The notes below the pieces were generated by a model that worked only from the letters and a program-made list of their open reading frames with translations, ran no database searches and was not told the origin of the DNA. Positions 7,986 to 16,255 of a DNA stretch of 29,500 nt are shown here, piece after piece (position 1 is the first letter of the stretch; every line of letters starts with the position of its first letter). The DNA is taken from assembly GCA_963703565.1 (NCBI GenBank), contig CAVPEW010000016.1, positions 1-29,500 of the forward strand. Direction: 5' to 3'. Source of the stretch: CAVPEW01 sp963703565 (GTDB lineage Bacteria > Actinomycetota > Acidimicrobiia > Acidimicrobiales > VFJN01). A program made the position numbers and the translations under genes.

Positions 7986-10282
7986 CAGCTCGACCCTCCC
8001 GGAAGCGGCAGCGCAGGGGTGCGACGGCTTCGCAGGGAACGGAATCGGCGCAACCGCAAGCTGTTGGACACCACCAGCACGCTCGACGCGGCCATGGCCG
8101 CACCGGCGATCATCGGGTTGAGCACGCCCGACGCGGCCAGCGGGAGCGCCGCGACGTTGTAGGCGAAGGCCCAGAACAGGTTCGTCTTGATCGTGGACAA
8201 CGTGGCCCGCGAGAGCCGCACTGCGTCGGCCGCTGCCAGCAGGTCCCCGTCGACGAGGGTCAGATCGCTGGCCTCTATCGCCACGTCGGTTCCCGATCCC
8301 ATCGCCAGGCCGAGATCGGCTTGGGCGAGGGCGGCGGCATCGTTGACGCCGTCGCCGACCATGGCCACCACCCGACCCTGGTGCTGCAGCGCTGTGATCG
8401 CGGAGACCTTGTCCTCGGGCAGCACGTCGGCCACCACGTCGTCGATGCCGACGGCGGTCGCGACAGCGCCGGCCACCGCGGCGTTGTCGCCGGTGAGCAG
8501 CACCGGGTGGAGGCCCAGGGCGCGCAGCGCCCCGACGGCCTCGGCCGAGGTGGGCTTGACCGTATCGGCGACGGCCACGACGCCTCGGGCTCGGCCGTCC
8601 CACGCGACCACCACCGGGGTTTGCCCGGCCGCCTCGGCCCGGGCGACGGCGTCGAAGACGTCGTCGTCGACCTCCGAGCCGCACGACTGCACGAAGCGGG
8701 CCCGACCCACGGCCACCGCCCGGCCGTCGACGGTGCCGGTCACACCCAGCCCCCCGCTGCTGGCGAAGCCCTCGACGGGCCGGGTCGCCAAGCCGCGATC
8801 GCCGGCGCCGGCGGCCACTGCGCGGGCGATGGGATGCTCGCTGGCCGCCTCGACGGAGGCCGCCAGCGACAGCAGGTCGGCCGGGTCGGTGCCGGACGCC
8901 GCGTCGACGGCGGCGAGGGCCATGGTCCCGGTGGTCACGGTGCCGGTCTTGTCCAACACGACCGTGTCGACCGCTCGGGTCGCCTCGAGCACCTGGGGAC
9001 CGCGTATGAGCACGCCCATCTGGGCGCCACGGCCCGTGCCGACCATGAGCGCGGTGGGCGTGGCCAGGCCCAGCGCGCAGGGGCAGGCGATGATCAGCAC
9101 GGCCACCGCCGCGGTGAACGCGACGCTGGCCTCGTCGGTGGCGCCCAGCCAGAAGCCCAGCGTCGCCGCCGCGGCCAGCACGACCGCAGGGACGAACACA
9201 GCGGCCACCCGGTCGGCGAGGCGCTGGACGGGGGCCTTGCCTGTCTGGGCCTGCTCGACCATCCGGGCGATGCGTGCCAGCGCCGTCTCGCCCCCGACGC
9301 GGGTGGCGGTAACGACGAGGCGCCCGCCGACGTTGATGGTGGCACCGGTGACGGCATCGCCCGGGCCGATCTCTGTGGGCACGCTCTCACCGGTGAGCAG
9401 GGAGGCGTCGATGGCCGAGGCGCCGTCGTCGACCACGCCATCGGTGGCCACGGTCTCGCCGGGGCGTACGACGAAGCGGTCGCCCACCTCGAGGTGGTCC
9501 ACCGCGATCCGCTGCTCTACGCCGTCGCGCAGCACCGTGACGTCCTTGGCGCCGAGGGCGAGCAGGCTGCGCAGGGCCTCGCCCGACCGGCACGTGGCGC
9601 GTGCCTCGAGGTAGCGGCCCACGCAGAGGAACGTGGTGACGCCGGTGGCCACCTCGAAGTAGAGCTGCGAAGAGCCCTCGGTGCGGCCGGCGGTCCAGGC
9701 GAAGGAGTGGCGCATGCCCCAGTCCCCGGCGTCACCCCACAGCAGCGCATGGATCGACCAGGCCGTGGCGGCCACCACTCCGATCGAGATCAGCGTGTCC
9801 ATCGTGGCGGCGCCGTGGCGCAGGTTCGTCCACGCCGCCCGATGGAACGGCCCCGCACCCCAGCTCACCACGGGCGCGGTCAGTGCCGCGGCGACCCACT
9901 GCCACCCGTCGTACTGCAGCGAGGGAACCATCGCGGTGACAAGAACCGGAGCGCTGAGCACCGCGCACACCACGACCCGGGCCAACCAGGCGCCGGCTTC
10001 TGCGGCGCCGTCGGCGGCCTCGCGGGCCAGCAGGGGTCGGGCGGTGTAGCCGGCGGCCTCGACCTGGGCGACGAGGGCCCCTACCCCTTCGCCCCGCACG
10101 GTGCTCTCGGGTCCGCGCACGTGGGCGCGGCCAGTCGCGTAGTTCACGGTCGCGTCCACACCGTCGAGGCGGTTGAGCCGCTTCTCGATCCGGGCTGCGC
10201 ACGAGGCGCAAGTCATGCCGGACACGGCCAGGTCCACCTCGGCGAGCCCGGAACCCTGCGGCGCGTGGGTCGGCACGCTCAC
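7985..10282 (-). CDS. copA: Cu+-exporting P1B-1-type ATPase CopA
   Basis: A 765-aa membrane pump that exports Cu+ using ATP. One N-terminal HMA domain carries GMTCASCAARIEK (C25, C28). Eight membrane helices are expected, with TGES in the actuator domain, the CPC metal site in IIACPCALGLATP, DKTGTVTTG as the phosphorylation site, the SEHPIARAV HP motif and GDGVNDAAALAQADLG. YN in FAYNVAALPLA and MAASSVLVVSN complete the Cu+-type signature. The GTG start overlaps the stop of the preceding 49-aa gene (GTGA) and its stop overlaps csoR. A second Cu+ ATPase of different architecture lies at 18030-20759. Confidence 0.95.
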   Translation of the reverse strand: MSVPTHAPQGSGLAEVDLAVSGMTCASCAARIEKRLNRLDGVDATVNYATGRAHVRGPESTVRGEGVGALVAQVEAAGYTARPLLAREAADGAAEAGAWLARVVVCAVLSAPVLVTAMVPSLQYDGWQWVAAALTAPVVSWGAGPFHRAAWTNLRHGAATMDTLISIGVVAATAWSIHALLWGDAGDWGMRHSFAWTAGRTEGSSQLYFEVATGVTTFLCVGRYLEARATCRSGEALRSLLALGAKDVTVLRDGVEQRIAVDHLEVGDRFVVRPGETVATDGVVDDGASAIDASLLTGESVPTEIGPGDAVTGATINVGGRLVVTATRVGGETALARIARMVEQAQTGKAPVQRLADRVAAVFVPAVVLAAAATLGFWLGATDEASVAFTAAVAVLIIACPCALGLATPTALMVGTGRGAQMGVLIRGPQVLEATRAVDTVVLDKTGTVTTGTMALAAVDAASGTDPADLLSLAASVEAASEHPIARAVAAGAGDRGLATRPVEGFASSGGLGVTGTVDGRAVAVGRARFVQSCGSEVDDDVFDAVARAEAAGQTPVVVAWDGRARGVVAVADTVKPTSAEAVGALRALGLHPVLLTGDNAAVAGAVATAVGIDDVVADVLPEDKVSAITALQHQGRVVAMVGDGVNDAAALAQADLGLAMGSGTDVAIEASDLTLVDGDLLAAADAVRLSRATLSTIKTNLFWAFAYNVAALPLAASGVLNPMIAGAAMAASSVLVVSNSLRLRRFRSLRSRRTPALPLPGGSS

Positions 10283-10428
10283 CGATCGACTCCGTGATCA
10301 CGGTGGTGGGTCGGCGCGTCGCCGCTGCCCACGTCGATCGGGCCGGCGGCCCGCCCCACGCCGAACCCGAGGAAGAGCGCGACGACCAGGGCGGCGGCGA
10401 ACGCGCCGAGCCGGGCCGGGGTGCTCAA
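10279..10428 (-). CDS. Small membrane peptide between copZ and copA (49 aa)
   Basis: A 49-residue peptide opened by a TTG that overlaps the copZ stop (TTGA at 10425-10428) and closed by a TGA that overlaps the copA GTG start (GTGA). It has one membrane helix (LGAFAAALVVALFLGFGVG) and a short tail ending in HHRDH, which could bind copper. It resembles the N-terminus of longer actinobacterial cop-operon membrane proteins of the type xRLGAFAAxLxVxF...GxAxGP, here ending soon after the helix. No function is established. Double overlap with both copper genes is the main evidence that it is translated. Confidence 0.7.
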   Translation of the reverse strand: MSTPARLGAFAAALVVALFLGFGVGRAAGPIDVGSGDAPTHHRDHGVDR

Positions 10429-10634
10429 GGAGCCACCTCGTAGCCCGCCTCGGCGACCGCGGCGGCGACAGTGGCGGGGTCGAGGTGACCTTCGGAGTGC
10501 ACCTGCACCTGGCTGGTGCCCAGGTCGACCTCGACGCCGACCACTCCGTCCAGCGAAGAGAGCTCCTCGCGCACGGCCCGCACGCAGTGCTCGCAGGTCA
10601 TCCCTCGCACGCTCCACGTGGTCGTCTCGGCCAT
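10425..10634 (-). CDS. copZ: CopZ-like copper chaperone (HMA domain)
   Basis: A 69-aa cytosolic heavy-metal-associated protein that delivers Cu+ to CopA. GMTCEHC supplies the CxxC copper site, and the beta-alpha-beta-beta-alpha-beta pattern is complete (WSVRGMTCEHCVRAVREEL, VEVDLGTSQVQVHSEG, VAAAVAEAGYEV). I chose ATG 10634 because AGGAGG lies 6 nt upstream; a longer start near 10661 would run into the operator region. It is the first gene of the csoR-controlled operon. Confidence 0.93.
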   Translation of the reverse strand: MAETTTWSVRGMTCEHCVRAVREELSSLDGVVGVEVDLGTSQVQVHSEGHLDPATVAAAVAEAGYEVAP

Positions 10635-10662
10635 GACTCGCCTCCTGGGATCGCGAGGCACC

Positions 10663-10682
10663 AGTATACCCCTATGGGGTAC
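10663..10682 (-). promoter_or_regulatory. CsoR-type operator overlapping the copZ promoter
   Basis: The core TACCCC-TAT-GGGGTA at 10667-10681 is a near-perfect palindrome of the CsoR GC-tract type. On the minus strand TATACT at 10663-10668 is a good -10 hexamer that the palindrome overlaps, 29 nt before the copZ ATG. Bound CsoR would block the promoter and copper would release it. No convincing -35 box is seen. The site is also only 51 bp from the divergent carbonic anhydrase start, so it may affect that gene. Confidence 0.85.
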
Positions 10683-10733
10683 GCGGGATTCGCTCTCTTG
10701 CCCAGCCGAGGTGGCTCCGCCTAATCAGGGGCC

Positions 10734-11222
10734 ATGTCCGCCCTCGACGACATGCTGGCCGCCAATGCCGAGCACGCCGCCACTTACCGCGCGCTGGAGT
10801 CCCGAGTGCCGTCGCTCGGCCTGGCCGTGGTCACCTGCCTGGACACCCGCATAGACCCGCTCGCCGCGTTCGGGCTCGCGCCCGGCCAGGCCTGCGTGCT
10901 TCGCAACGCCGGCGGCCGCGTGACGGGCGACCTGGTGGCAAGCCTGGCGGTCGCCGTGCACCTGCTCGAGGTGCGCACCGTGGCCCTGGTCCAACACAGC
11001 GGCTGCGGGCTGGAAGCCACCGAGGAGGAGCTGACGGCGGCCACGGGCCTGCCCGGACCGTTCGGTGCCATCGACGACCACGACCGGGCCCTGGAGGCCG
11101 ACGTGGAGCGGGTGCTGGCCGAGGCGTCGCTGGCGCCTCTTCGCGGCGTCGGGGGCTACCTGCTGGACGTGGGGACCGGGCTGCTGCGCGAGGTGCGCCG
11201 CCAGGAGCGTCTCACCGGTTGA
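10734..11222 (+). CDS. Beta-class carbonic anhydrase
   Basis: A 162-aa zinc enzyme interconverting CO2 and bicarbonate, of the short actinobacterial Rv1284-like type. Zinc ligands are C35 of TCLDTRID, H88 and C91 of QHSGCG; D37 and R39 form the catalytic dyad. LRNAGGRVTGDLVASLAVAV is the usual linking helix. It diverges from copZ across the CsoR operator and its last 11 bp overlap the end of the convergent P-type ATPase. Confidence 0.92.
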   Translation: MSALDDMLAANAEHAATYRALESRVPSLGLAVVTCLDTRIDPLAAFGLAPGQACVLRNAGGRVTGDLVASLAVAVHLLEVRTVALVQHSGCGLEATEEELTAATGLPGPFGAIDDHDRALEADVERVLAEASLAPLRGVGGYLLDVGTGLLREVRRQERLTG

Positions 11223-11238
11223 CCGGTACGGGCGCTCC
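11204..11238. terminator. Compound hairpin at convergent gene ends
   Basis: GGAGCG (11204-11209) pairs with CGCTCC (11233-11238), enclosing ACCGGT-TG-ACCGGT, which forms an inner stem. It covers the overlapping 3' ends of the carbonic anhydrase and the P-type ATPase. The terminator role is inferred from position; there is no T-tract. Confidence 0.4.
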
Positions 11239-13962
11239 GCTGCTACTCCTCGGACGGCGGCGGATCGCCTTATCGATCTCCGCGGCGACGAACGCCGTGC
11301 TCGAGGCCACGAGCACGACCGCTAGCTGCTGGATCGTGAGCGCCTCGGTGTCGAACACGTCCCGTAGGGAGGGCACGTACACCGTGGCGAGCTGCGCGAG
11401 GACGCTGGCGGCGACAGCCCAGCCGATCCAGGGGTTGCTGCGATGTCCCAGCTCGAACCAGGACCGGCGCTCCGAGCGCACTGCGAGTGCGTGGCCGAGC
11501 TGGAGGAGGGCCAGCGTCGTGAAGACCATCGTCTGCCATGGCCAGTCGGCGGCCCGGGCCAGTGCCTGCAGCGGGAGGATGACGGCGGCCATGAGCATCC
11601 CGACCCAGATGGCGTGCTGCCAGAGCCCGCCGGCGAGGATGGATTCGCCGGGCGGGCGAGGGCGACGCCGCATCGTGTCGGGCTCTGCGGGTTCGAGGCC
11701 CAGGGCTATGGCCGGCAGGCCGTCGGTGACGAGGTTGACCCACAAGATCTGGATGGGCAGCAGTGGCAGGGGAAGGCCGACCACGGGGGCGAGCAGCATC
11801 ACCCAGATCTCGCCGGAGTTGGTGGTGAGCAGGTAGCGGACGAACCGACGGATGCTGTCGTAGATCCGCCGACCCTCCTCGACCGCGTGCACGATGGTCG
11901 CGAAGTCGTCGTCGGCGAGGACCATGTCCGCGGCTTCCTTGCTGACATCGGTCCCGATGACACCCATGGCTACGCCGATGTCGGCTCGGCGCAGGGCCGG
12001 GGCGTCGTTGACCCCGTCACCGGTCATGGCGACGATCGCACCCATGGCCTTCCAGGCGCTCACGAGGCGCAGCTTGTGGGCGGGGTCGGTGCGGGCGAAG
12101 ACCCGAGCCCGGGCGACGCGGGCGCGCAGGGCGTCGTCGTCGAGCGCGTCGAGCTCGGCGCCCGTGACGACCTCGTGCTCGTCGTCGTCGTCGACGAGGC
12201 CGAGGCGGCGGGCGATGGCCCGCGCGGTGCGGGGGTGATCACCGGTGATCATGACCGGCGTGATCCCGGCGGCGCGGCACGAGGCGATCGCGTGGGCCAC
12301 CCCATCGCGGGGAGGGTCGGCGATCGCCACCAGGCCGAGAAGGCTCAGGTCGTGGTCGAGCCCCTCGACGGGTTCCACCGGGCGGGAGGAGCTGCGCTCT
12401 GCCAGGGCGAGCACCCGGTAGCCGGCGTCGGCGAAGCGGTCGGCGACACGTTGGGCCTCGCGAGCGATGGCCTCGTCCTCGGCACGAAGCAGCGGGGCGA
12501 GCGCGTCGAGAGCGCCCTTCACCGCCACCCACCAGGCGCCGTCGCGGCGGTGGAGGGTGCTCATGCGCCGCCGGGCTGAGTCGAAGCCGATCTCAGCGGC
12601 ACGCGGCATCCGACGCTCCAGATCCGCTCGCTCGACGCCGAGCTTTCCGGCGAGAGCGACCAGGGCGCCCTCGGTCGGGTCCCCGGTGACGGTCCAGCCG
12701 GCGTGACCCGAGGGAGGGTGCAGCGTCGCGTCGTTGCAGGCTGCGGCAACCAGGGCGAGGCTGGCGAGGTGAGGATCCCCGCGAGGGTCCGAGGAGCCCT
12801 CGAGCAGGCCTTCAGGGGAGTAGCCGTCACCGGTCACCGAGTACAGTCCGGTCGGGGTCCAGACCTGCTCGACCACCATGCGGTTCTGGGTGAGGGTTCC
12901 GGTCTTGTCCGAGCAGATGACGGTGACCGAGCCGAGCGTCTCGACGGCGGGCAGGCGGCGGATGACGGCGTGGCGTTCGGCCATGCGCCGTGCCCCGAGA
13001 GCCATCGCCACTGTCACGATGGCGGGTAGGCCCTCGGGGATCGCCGCCACGGCAAGGCTGACCGCGGTCAGGAACATGTCGTCGGCCGGTTCGCCTCTGG
13101 CCATGCCGGCGGTGAACACCAGGGCGCAGATGACGATCGCGGCGGCGGCCAGGCGGCGACCGAGTGCCGCCAGCCGGCGCTGCAGCGGCGTCGGCTCGGG
13201 CGTGTCGGACTGGAGAAGGGCGGCGATCTCGCCCACCTCGGTGGCCATCCCGGTTGTGACTGCCAGGCCCCGGGCCCTGCCGGAGGTGGCCGCGGTGCCC
13301 TTGAACGCCATGTTGTGCCGGTCCGCCACGAGGGTGGCCTCGGCGAGCGTGTCGGTCGTCTTGGCCGAGGGTTCGGATTCGCCGGTGAGCGTTGCCTCGT
13401 CGACTCGCAGGCCGCGAACCTCTACGAGTCGCAGGTCGGCGGGCACGACATCGCCAGCGGCGATCTCGACCAGGTCGCCGGGTACCACCTCGGAGGCGGG
13501 GATCTCGGCGAGCTGGCCGTCGCGCACGACACGGGCAGCTCCGCTGGTGAGCCTCCTGAGTGCAGCCATCGCTTGCTCGGCTCGGTACTCCTGGGCGAAG
13601 CCGACCGCGGCGTTCAGCACGACGATCACCCCGATGACGATGGCGTCCTGGCCGTCGCCGATGAGCAGCGTGACTGCACAGGCCACTGCGAGCACTGCGG
13701 TCATGGTGTTGGCGAACTGGCGGGCGAAGATCCGCCACGGCCCCGCACGCTGCTGCTCGACGAGCTCGTTCGGGCCGACCTCGGCGAGCAGCAGCGCTGC
13801 CCGATCGGTAGGTAGGCCCAGGTCCGGGTCGCTGCCGAGCGCCACCGCGACCGTGCCCACCTCGAGGCTCGGAGCGTCCTCCGCCAGGGTGCCCGAGCCC
13901 CGGTTGTCGGGGACCCCGGTCCGCGGCGCTCGGACGGGCCGGGCCTCGCCTGGTTCATCCAT
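11212..13962 (-). CDS. P2-type cation-transporting ATPase (PacL/CtpF-like)
   Basis: A 916-aa membrane pump of the Ca2+-ATPase-like (P2A) group. An N-terminal cation-ATPase domain with LxxxGPNEL leads to TGES (193-196), PEGLP in helix 4 (309-313), the phosphorylation site SDKTGTLTQN (D352), KGALDALAPLL, MITGDHPRTA and AMTGDGVNDAPAL. Four C-terminal helices follow PIQILWVNLVTDGLPA. Ten helices are expected and the length is normal. The exact ion (Ca2+, Mn2+, K+/Na+) cannot be read from this. I chose ATG 13962 with GGAG 8 nt upstream; a GTG at 13974 adds four residues. A dense set of repeats lies directly upstream (13978-14011). The related CtpF is a DosR-regulon gene in M. tuberculosis, of note given the DosS-like kinase at 27174. 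Confidence 0.93.
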   Translation of the reverse strand: MDEPGEARPVRAPRTGVPDNRGSGTLAEDAPSLEVGTVAVALGSDPDLGLPTDRAALLLAEVGPNELVEQQRAGPWRIFARQFANTMTAVLAVACAVTLLIGDGQDAIVIGVIVVLNAAVGFAQEYRAEQAMAALRRLTSGAARVVRDGQLAEIPASEVVPGDLVEIAAGDVVPADLRLVEVRGLRVDEATLTGESEPSAKTTDTLAEATLVADRHNMAFKGTAATSGRARGLAVTTGMATEVGEIAALLQSDTPEPTPLQRRLAALGRRLAAAAIVICALVFTAGMARGEPADDMFLTAVSLAVAAIPEGLPAIVTVAMALGARRMAERHAVIRRLPAVETLGSVTVICSDKTGTLTQNRMVVEQVWTPTGLYSVTGDGYSPEGLLEGSSDPRGDPHLASLALVAAACNDATLHPPSGHAGWTVTGDPTEGALVALAGKLGVERADLERRMPRAAEIGFDSARRRMSTLHRRDGAWWVAVKGALDALAPLLRAEDEAIAREAQRVADRFADAGYRVLALAERSSSRPVEPVEGLDHDLSLLGLVAIADPPRDGVAHAIASCRAAGITPVMITGDHPRTARAIARRLGLVDDDDEHEVVTGAELDALDDDALRARVARARVFARTDPAHKLRLVSAWKAMGAIVAMTGDGVNDAPALRRADIGVAMGVIGTDVSKEAADMVLADDDFATIVHAVEEGRRIYDSIRRFVRYLLTTNSGEIWVMLLAPVVGLPLPLLPIQILWVNLVTDGLPAIALGLEPAEPDTMRRRPRPPGESILAGGLWQHAIWVGMLMAAVILPLQALARAADWPWQTMVFTTLALLQLGHALAVRSERRSWFELGHRSNPWIGWAVAASVLAQLATVYVPSLRDVFDTEALTIQQLAVVLVASSTAFVAAEIDKAIRRRPRSSSGAPVPVNR

Positions 13963-13977
13963 GGAGAGCTCCACGAG

Positions 13978-14011
13978 TTGCGAATGTTCTACATTGCGAA
14001 GTCAGTTGACT
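13978..14011. promoter_or_regulatory. Nested repeats upstream of the P-type ATPase
   Basis: Three elements overlap: direct repeats of TTGCGAA at 13978-13984 and 13994-14000, a perfect palindrome AATGT-TCT-ACATT at 13983-13995, and AGTCA-GT-TGACT at 14000-14011. The block is AT-richer than its surroundings and lies 16-49 nt before the ATPase start and 70 nt before the STAS gene. It is probably a promoter/operator; the nearby ArsR protein (14559-14927) is a candidate ligand. Confidence 0.55.
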
Positions 14012-14081
14012 CATCGCCTGGACGGGAGCGGTGGCCGGAATCGGGAGAGCGGGTCGCTGCTGGGAACCGGAGACCGATCCG

Positions 14082-14513
14082 ATGACGCTACAGAGGACCG
14101 AGCCGCCCCGGTGGTGGTTCGAGCCGAGCCGGGGGGACCATGCCGGGCTCGTCACGTACCGTCTCGACGGTGCACTGCTCTTCGGCGCAGCGCAGTGCTT
14201 GCTGACCGAGCTGGTGTCCGTAAGGGACGTCCGGGTCGTCATCCTGCGCCTCCCGGATCTGCAGGTCCTCGACGCCACCGGAGCCCGGGCCTTGGGAGAG
14301 ATCATCGAGGAGCTCGAACACCGCCACATCACCGTGCTCCTGGCGGGCCCGTCCGATCCGCACCGCCGGATCCTCGATGCCGTGGGGGCCCTCGGTCGCC
14401 TGGCTCACAGGAACCACGTGTGCACCGACCTCTCGGATGGCGTGGCCCATGCCCGCGATCACGTCGAACGTGGCGCCCCCGAACATCACGAGTTGTCCAC
14501 GCCCGCGGGCTGA
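14082..14513 (+). CDS. Stand-alone SulP-type STAS domain protein
   Basis: A 143-aa protein that is essentially the cytoplasmic STAS domain seen at the end of SulP anion transporters. GLVTYRLDGALLFGAAQ and VVILRLPDLQVLDATGARALGEII match that domain, the latter holding the region around the usual phospho-acceptor position (here DATG rather than DSTG). There is no membrane part upstream: the 120 bp before the start encode no helix. It is therefore either a free-standing regulator or what remains of a sulP gene. In many actinobacteria an ArsR regulator precedes a full SulP gene; here the ArsR gene is present but convergent, consistent with rearrangement. ATG 14082 was chosen over a GTG at 14031. 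Confidence 0.75.
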   Translation: MTLQRTEPPRWWFEPSRGDHAGLVTYRLDGALLFGAAQCLLTELVSVRDVRVVILRLPDLQVLDATGARALGEIIEELEHRHITVLLAGPSDPHRRILDAVGALGRLAHRNHVCTDLSDGVAHARDHVERGAPEHHELSTPAG

Positions 14514-14558
14514 GCGATCGCCTCGGGCGGCGACGCACGGCGCCGGCGGGAGCGGGTC

Positions 14559-14927
14559 TCAGCGGGCCCTACGGCGCGCAGGCTCCGGCTGGTCGGCGAA
14601 GTCCATCCCCTCGAGCGCCTCGAGCAGCTCCCGTGTCTCGGTGAGTGAGCTGGTCAGGATGACCTTGGCCACCTCGAGCAGCTGGAACAGCCGGGGCTCG
14701 GTGACCGAGTACAGGACCGAGGAGCCCTCCTTGCGGGAGCGCACGAGGTTGGCCCGCCGGAGCACCGCCAGCTGCTGGGACAGGTGGGAGGGCCCGATGC
14801 CGACCTCGGGGATCAGCTCGTTGACCGGCCGTTCGCCGTCACGCAGGACCTCCAGGATCCGGATGCGGGCGGGATGGCCGAGGGTCTTGAAGAACTCGGC
14901 CTTCACTTCGTAGATGGGGCGGCTCAC
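14559..14927 (-). CDS. ArsR/SmtB-family regulator (no metal-site Cys)
   Basis: A 122-aa winged-helix repressor. FFKTLGHPARIRILEVL and IGPSHLSQQLAVLRRANLVRSRKEG are the recognition-helix and wing segments. It has no cysteine at all and lacks the His-rich alpha-5 site of the other ArsR protein in this window, so metal sensing is unlikely. The type usually found beside SulP transporters fits best. The GTG start is preceded by GGAGG 6-8 nt upstream. The STAS-only SulP remnant lies 45 bp beyond its stop, on the other strand. Confidence 0.88.
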   Translation of the reverse strand: MSRPIYEVKAEFFKTLGHPARIRILEVLRDGERPVNELIPEVGIGPSHLSQQLAVLRRANLVRSRKEGSSVLYSVTEPRLFQLLEVAKVILTSSLTETRELLEALEGMDFADQPEPARRRAR

Positions 14928-14965
14928 CGCTGTCCTCCCTCACCGCGGTCGACGAAATCGTACTC

Positions 14966-14977
14966 TTGTGAATTGCG
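14966..14977. promoter_or_regulatory. Possible ArsR half-site upstream of its own gene
   Basis: TTGTGAATTGCG lies 39-50 nt upstream of the arsR-type start. It shares TTGYGAAT and ATTGCG with the repeat block at 13978-14000. A shared operator for this ArsR protein is possible; the match is short. Confidence 0.3.
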
Positions 14978-15121
14978 GGCCAAGCGACCGGCGGGCGCAC
15001 GGCGGGATTGCGGACGCGATGTCCTGGTCGGTGTGCTCGTTCGCCGCCCACCCCAGCCGAGAGCGAGACCCACGCGCTGCTCGGCGTCCATGAGGCCGAC
15101 GGGCCTGCTGGGCGAGCTCTC

Positions 15122-16255
15122 CTACATCGTGCGGGCGCGGTTCGGAGCTTGTCTCACGTCGCTTGACGAGCTCCGCTCAGCCGACGGTCCGTCACTCGTT
15201 GGGTGCACGTGCACGTGTGCTTCGTCGAGATGGGCCACGCCTTCGAGCAGCCGCTGCCGCGCGGCGGTCGCCACGACGTGACCCTCGCCCACCGACGCTG
15301 CTGAGTCGACGTCGATCGTGAGGTCGGCGACGAGGCGGTGGCCCACCCAGCGGACCTTGGTCTCCCCGACCGCGCACACGCCGGGGGCGTCGCGAGCCGC
15401 GTGGCGGACCCGTTCGACGATCGCGGGATCGACGGCGTCCATCAGTCGGTAGTAGATCTGCCGCGCCGCGCCGCGGAGCACCATGAAGATGGCGATCGAG
15501 ATGCCCAGTCCGACAATCGGGTCGGCTCGTTCCCATCCGGCCCACGCTCCGGCGGCTCCGATGACGACCGCGAGGGAGGTGAGCCCGTCGGTGCGGGCAT
15601 GGTCGCCGTCTGCGATGAGTGCGGCGGAGCCGATGGCGTTGCCCTCGCGGATCCGGTAGAGGGCGACGATCTCGTTGCCGACGAACCCGGTGAGGCCGGC
15701 GAGGACCAGCACGCCGAGGTGGTCGAGCTGACGTGGGTTGACGAGGCGGTCGATCGCCGCCCAGGCGGCGACCACCGCGGACATCGTGATCATCAGCAGC
15801 ACGAAGAGGCCGGCCAGGTCTTCGGCGCGGCGGTACCCGTGCGTGTAGCGCCCGTTGGGGGGCCGACGGCCCAGACGGAACGCGAGGAACAGGGGGATGG
15901 CGCTCAGGGCATCGGAGAAGTTGTGGATCGTGTCGGCGAGCAATGCCACCGAGGCGGTCGTGACCACGATGACGAGTTGCACGACCGCCGTAACCGTCAG
16001 CGCGACGAACGAGACCTTGACGGCACGGATGCCGCGCTCGTCGCTCTCGAGCGCCGCGTCCATCGAGCCGGCGACGTCGTGGTTGTGCGGTCGGAGGATG
16101 TCGCGAACGGCCTCTGCGAAGCCATGATGTCCGTGACGGTGGTCGAAGCCGCGGCCATGTGCAGGTGGGCGCCTCGGCTCCCCGTGATCGTGATGGCGGG
16201 CCCGGCTGTGGAGCGTGCCGTTGGGCTCGGTGTTGCCGGGCTCGGACGGGATCAT
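15122..16255 (-). CDS. Cation diffusion facilitator (CzcD-like Zn2+/Co2+ exporter)
   Basis: A 377-aa proton-coupled exporter. The N-terminus is rich in His (HHDHGE..., FDHRHGHHG), which may gather metal. Six membrane helices are predicted, with the transport-site pairs HNFSD (helix 2) and HARTD (helix 5), both in HxxxD form and typical of Zn2+ carriers. A cytoplasmic ferredoxin-like domain closes with VDLTID-type strands and HLDEAHVHVHP. The ATG at 16255 overlaps the stop of the upstream ArsR gene (ATGA). A reading 118 residues longer is just the ArsR coding region out of frame, so I rejected it. Confidence 0.92.
   Translation of the reverse strand: MIPSEPGNTEPNGTLHSRARHHDHGEPRRPPAHGRGFDHRHGHHGFAEAVRDILRPHNHDVAGSMDAALESDERGIRAVKVSFVALTVTAVVQLVIVVTTASVALLADTIHNFSDALSAIPLFLAFRLGRRPPNGRYTHGYRRAEDLAGLFVLLMITMSAVVAAWAAIDRLVNPRQLDHLGVLVLAGLTGFVGNEIVALYRIREGNAIGSAALIADGDHARTDGLTSLAVVIGAAGAWAGWERADPIVGLGISIAIFMVLRGAARQIYYRLMDAVDPAIVERVRHAARDAPGVCAVGETKVRWVGHRLVADLTIDVDSAASVGEGHVVATAARQRLLEGVAHLDEAHVHVHPTSDGPSAERSSSSDVRQAPNRARTM

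Noticed and set aside
8321..10297. 658-codon open frame antisense to copA
   Set aside because: Antisense shadow of CopA with no domain; the CopA frame contains all expected motifs.
13864..13880. A further GAGGCTCG sequence as another frameshift site
   Set aside because: Read on the minus strand within the P-type ATPase it is in frame (SLEVGTV), so no shift occurs there.
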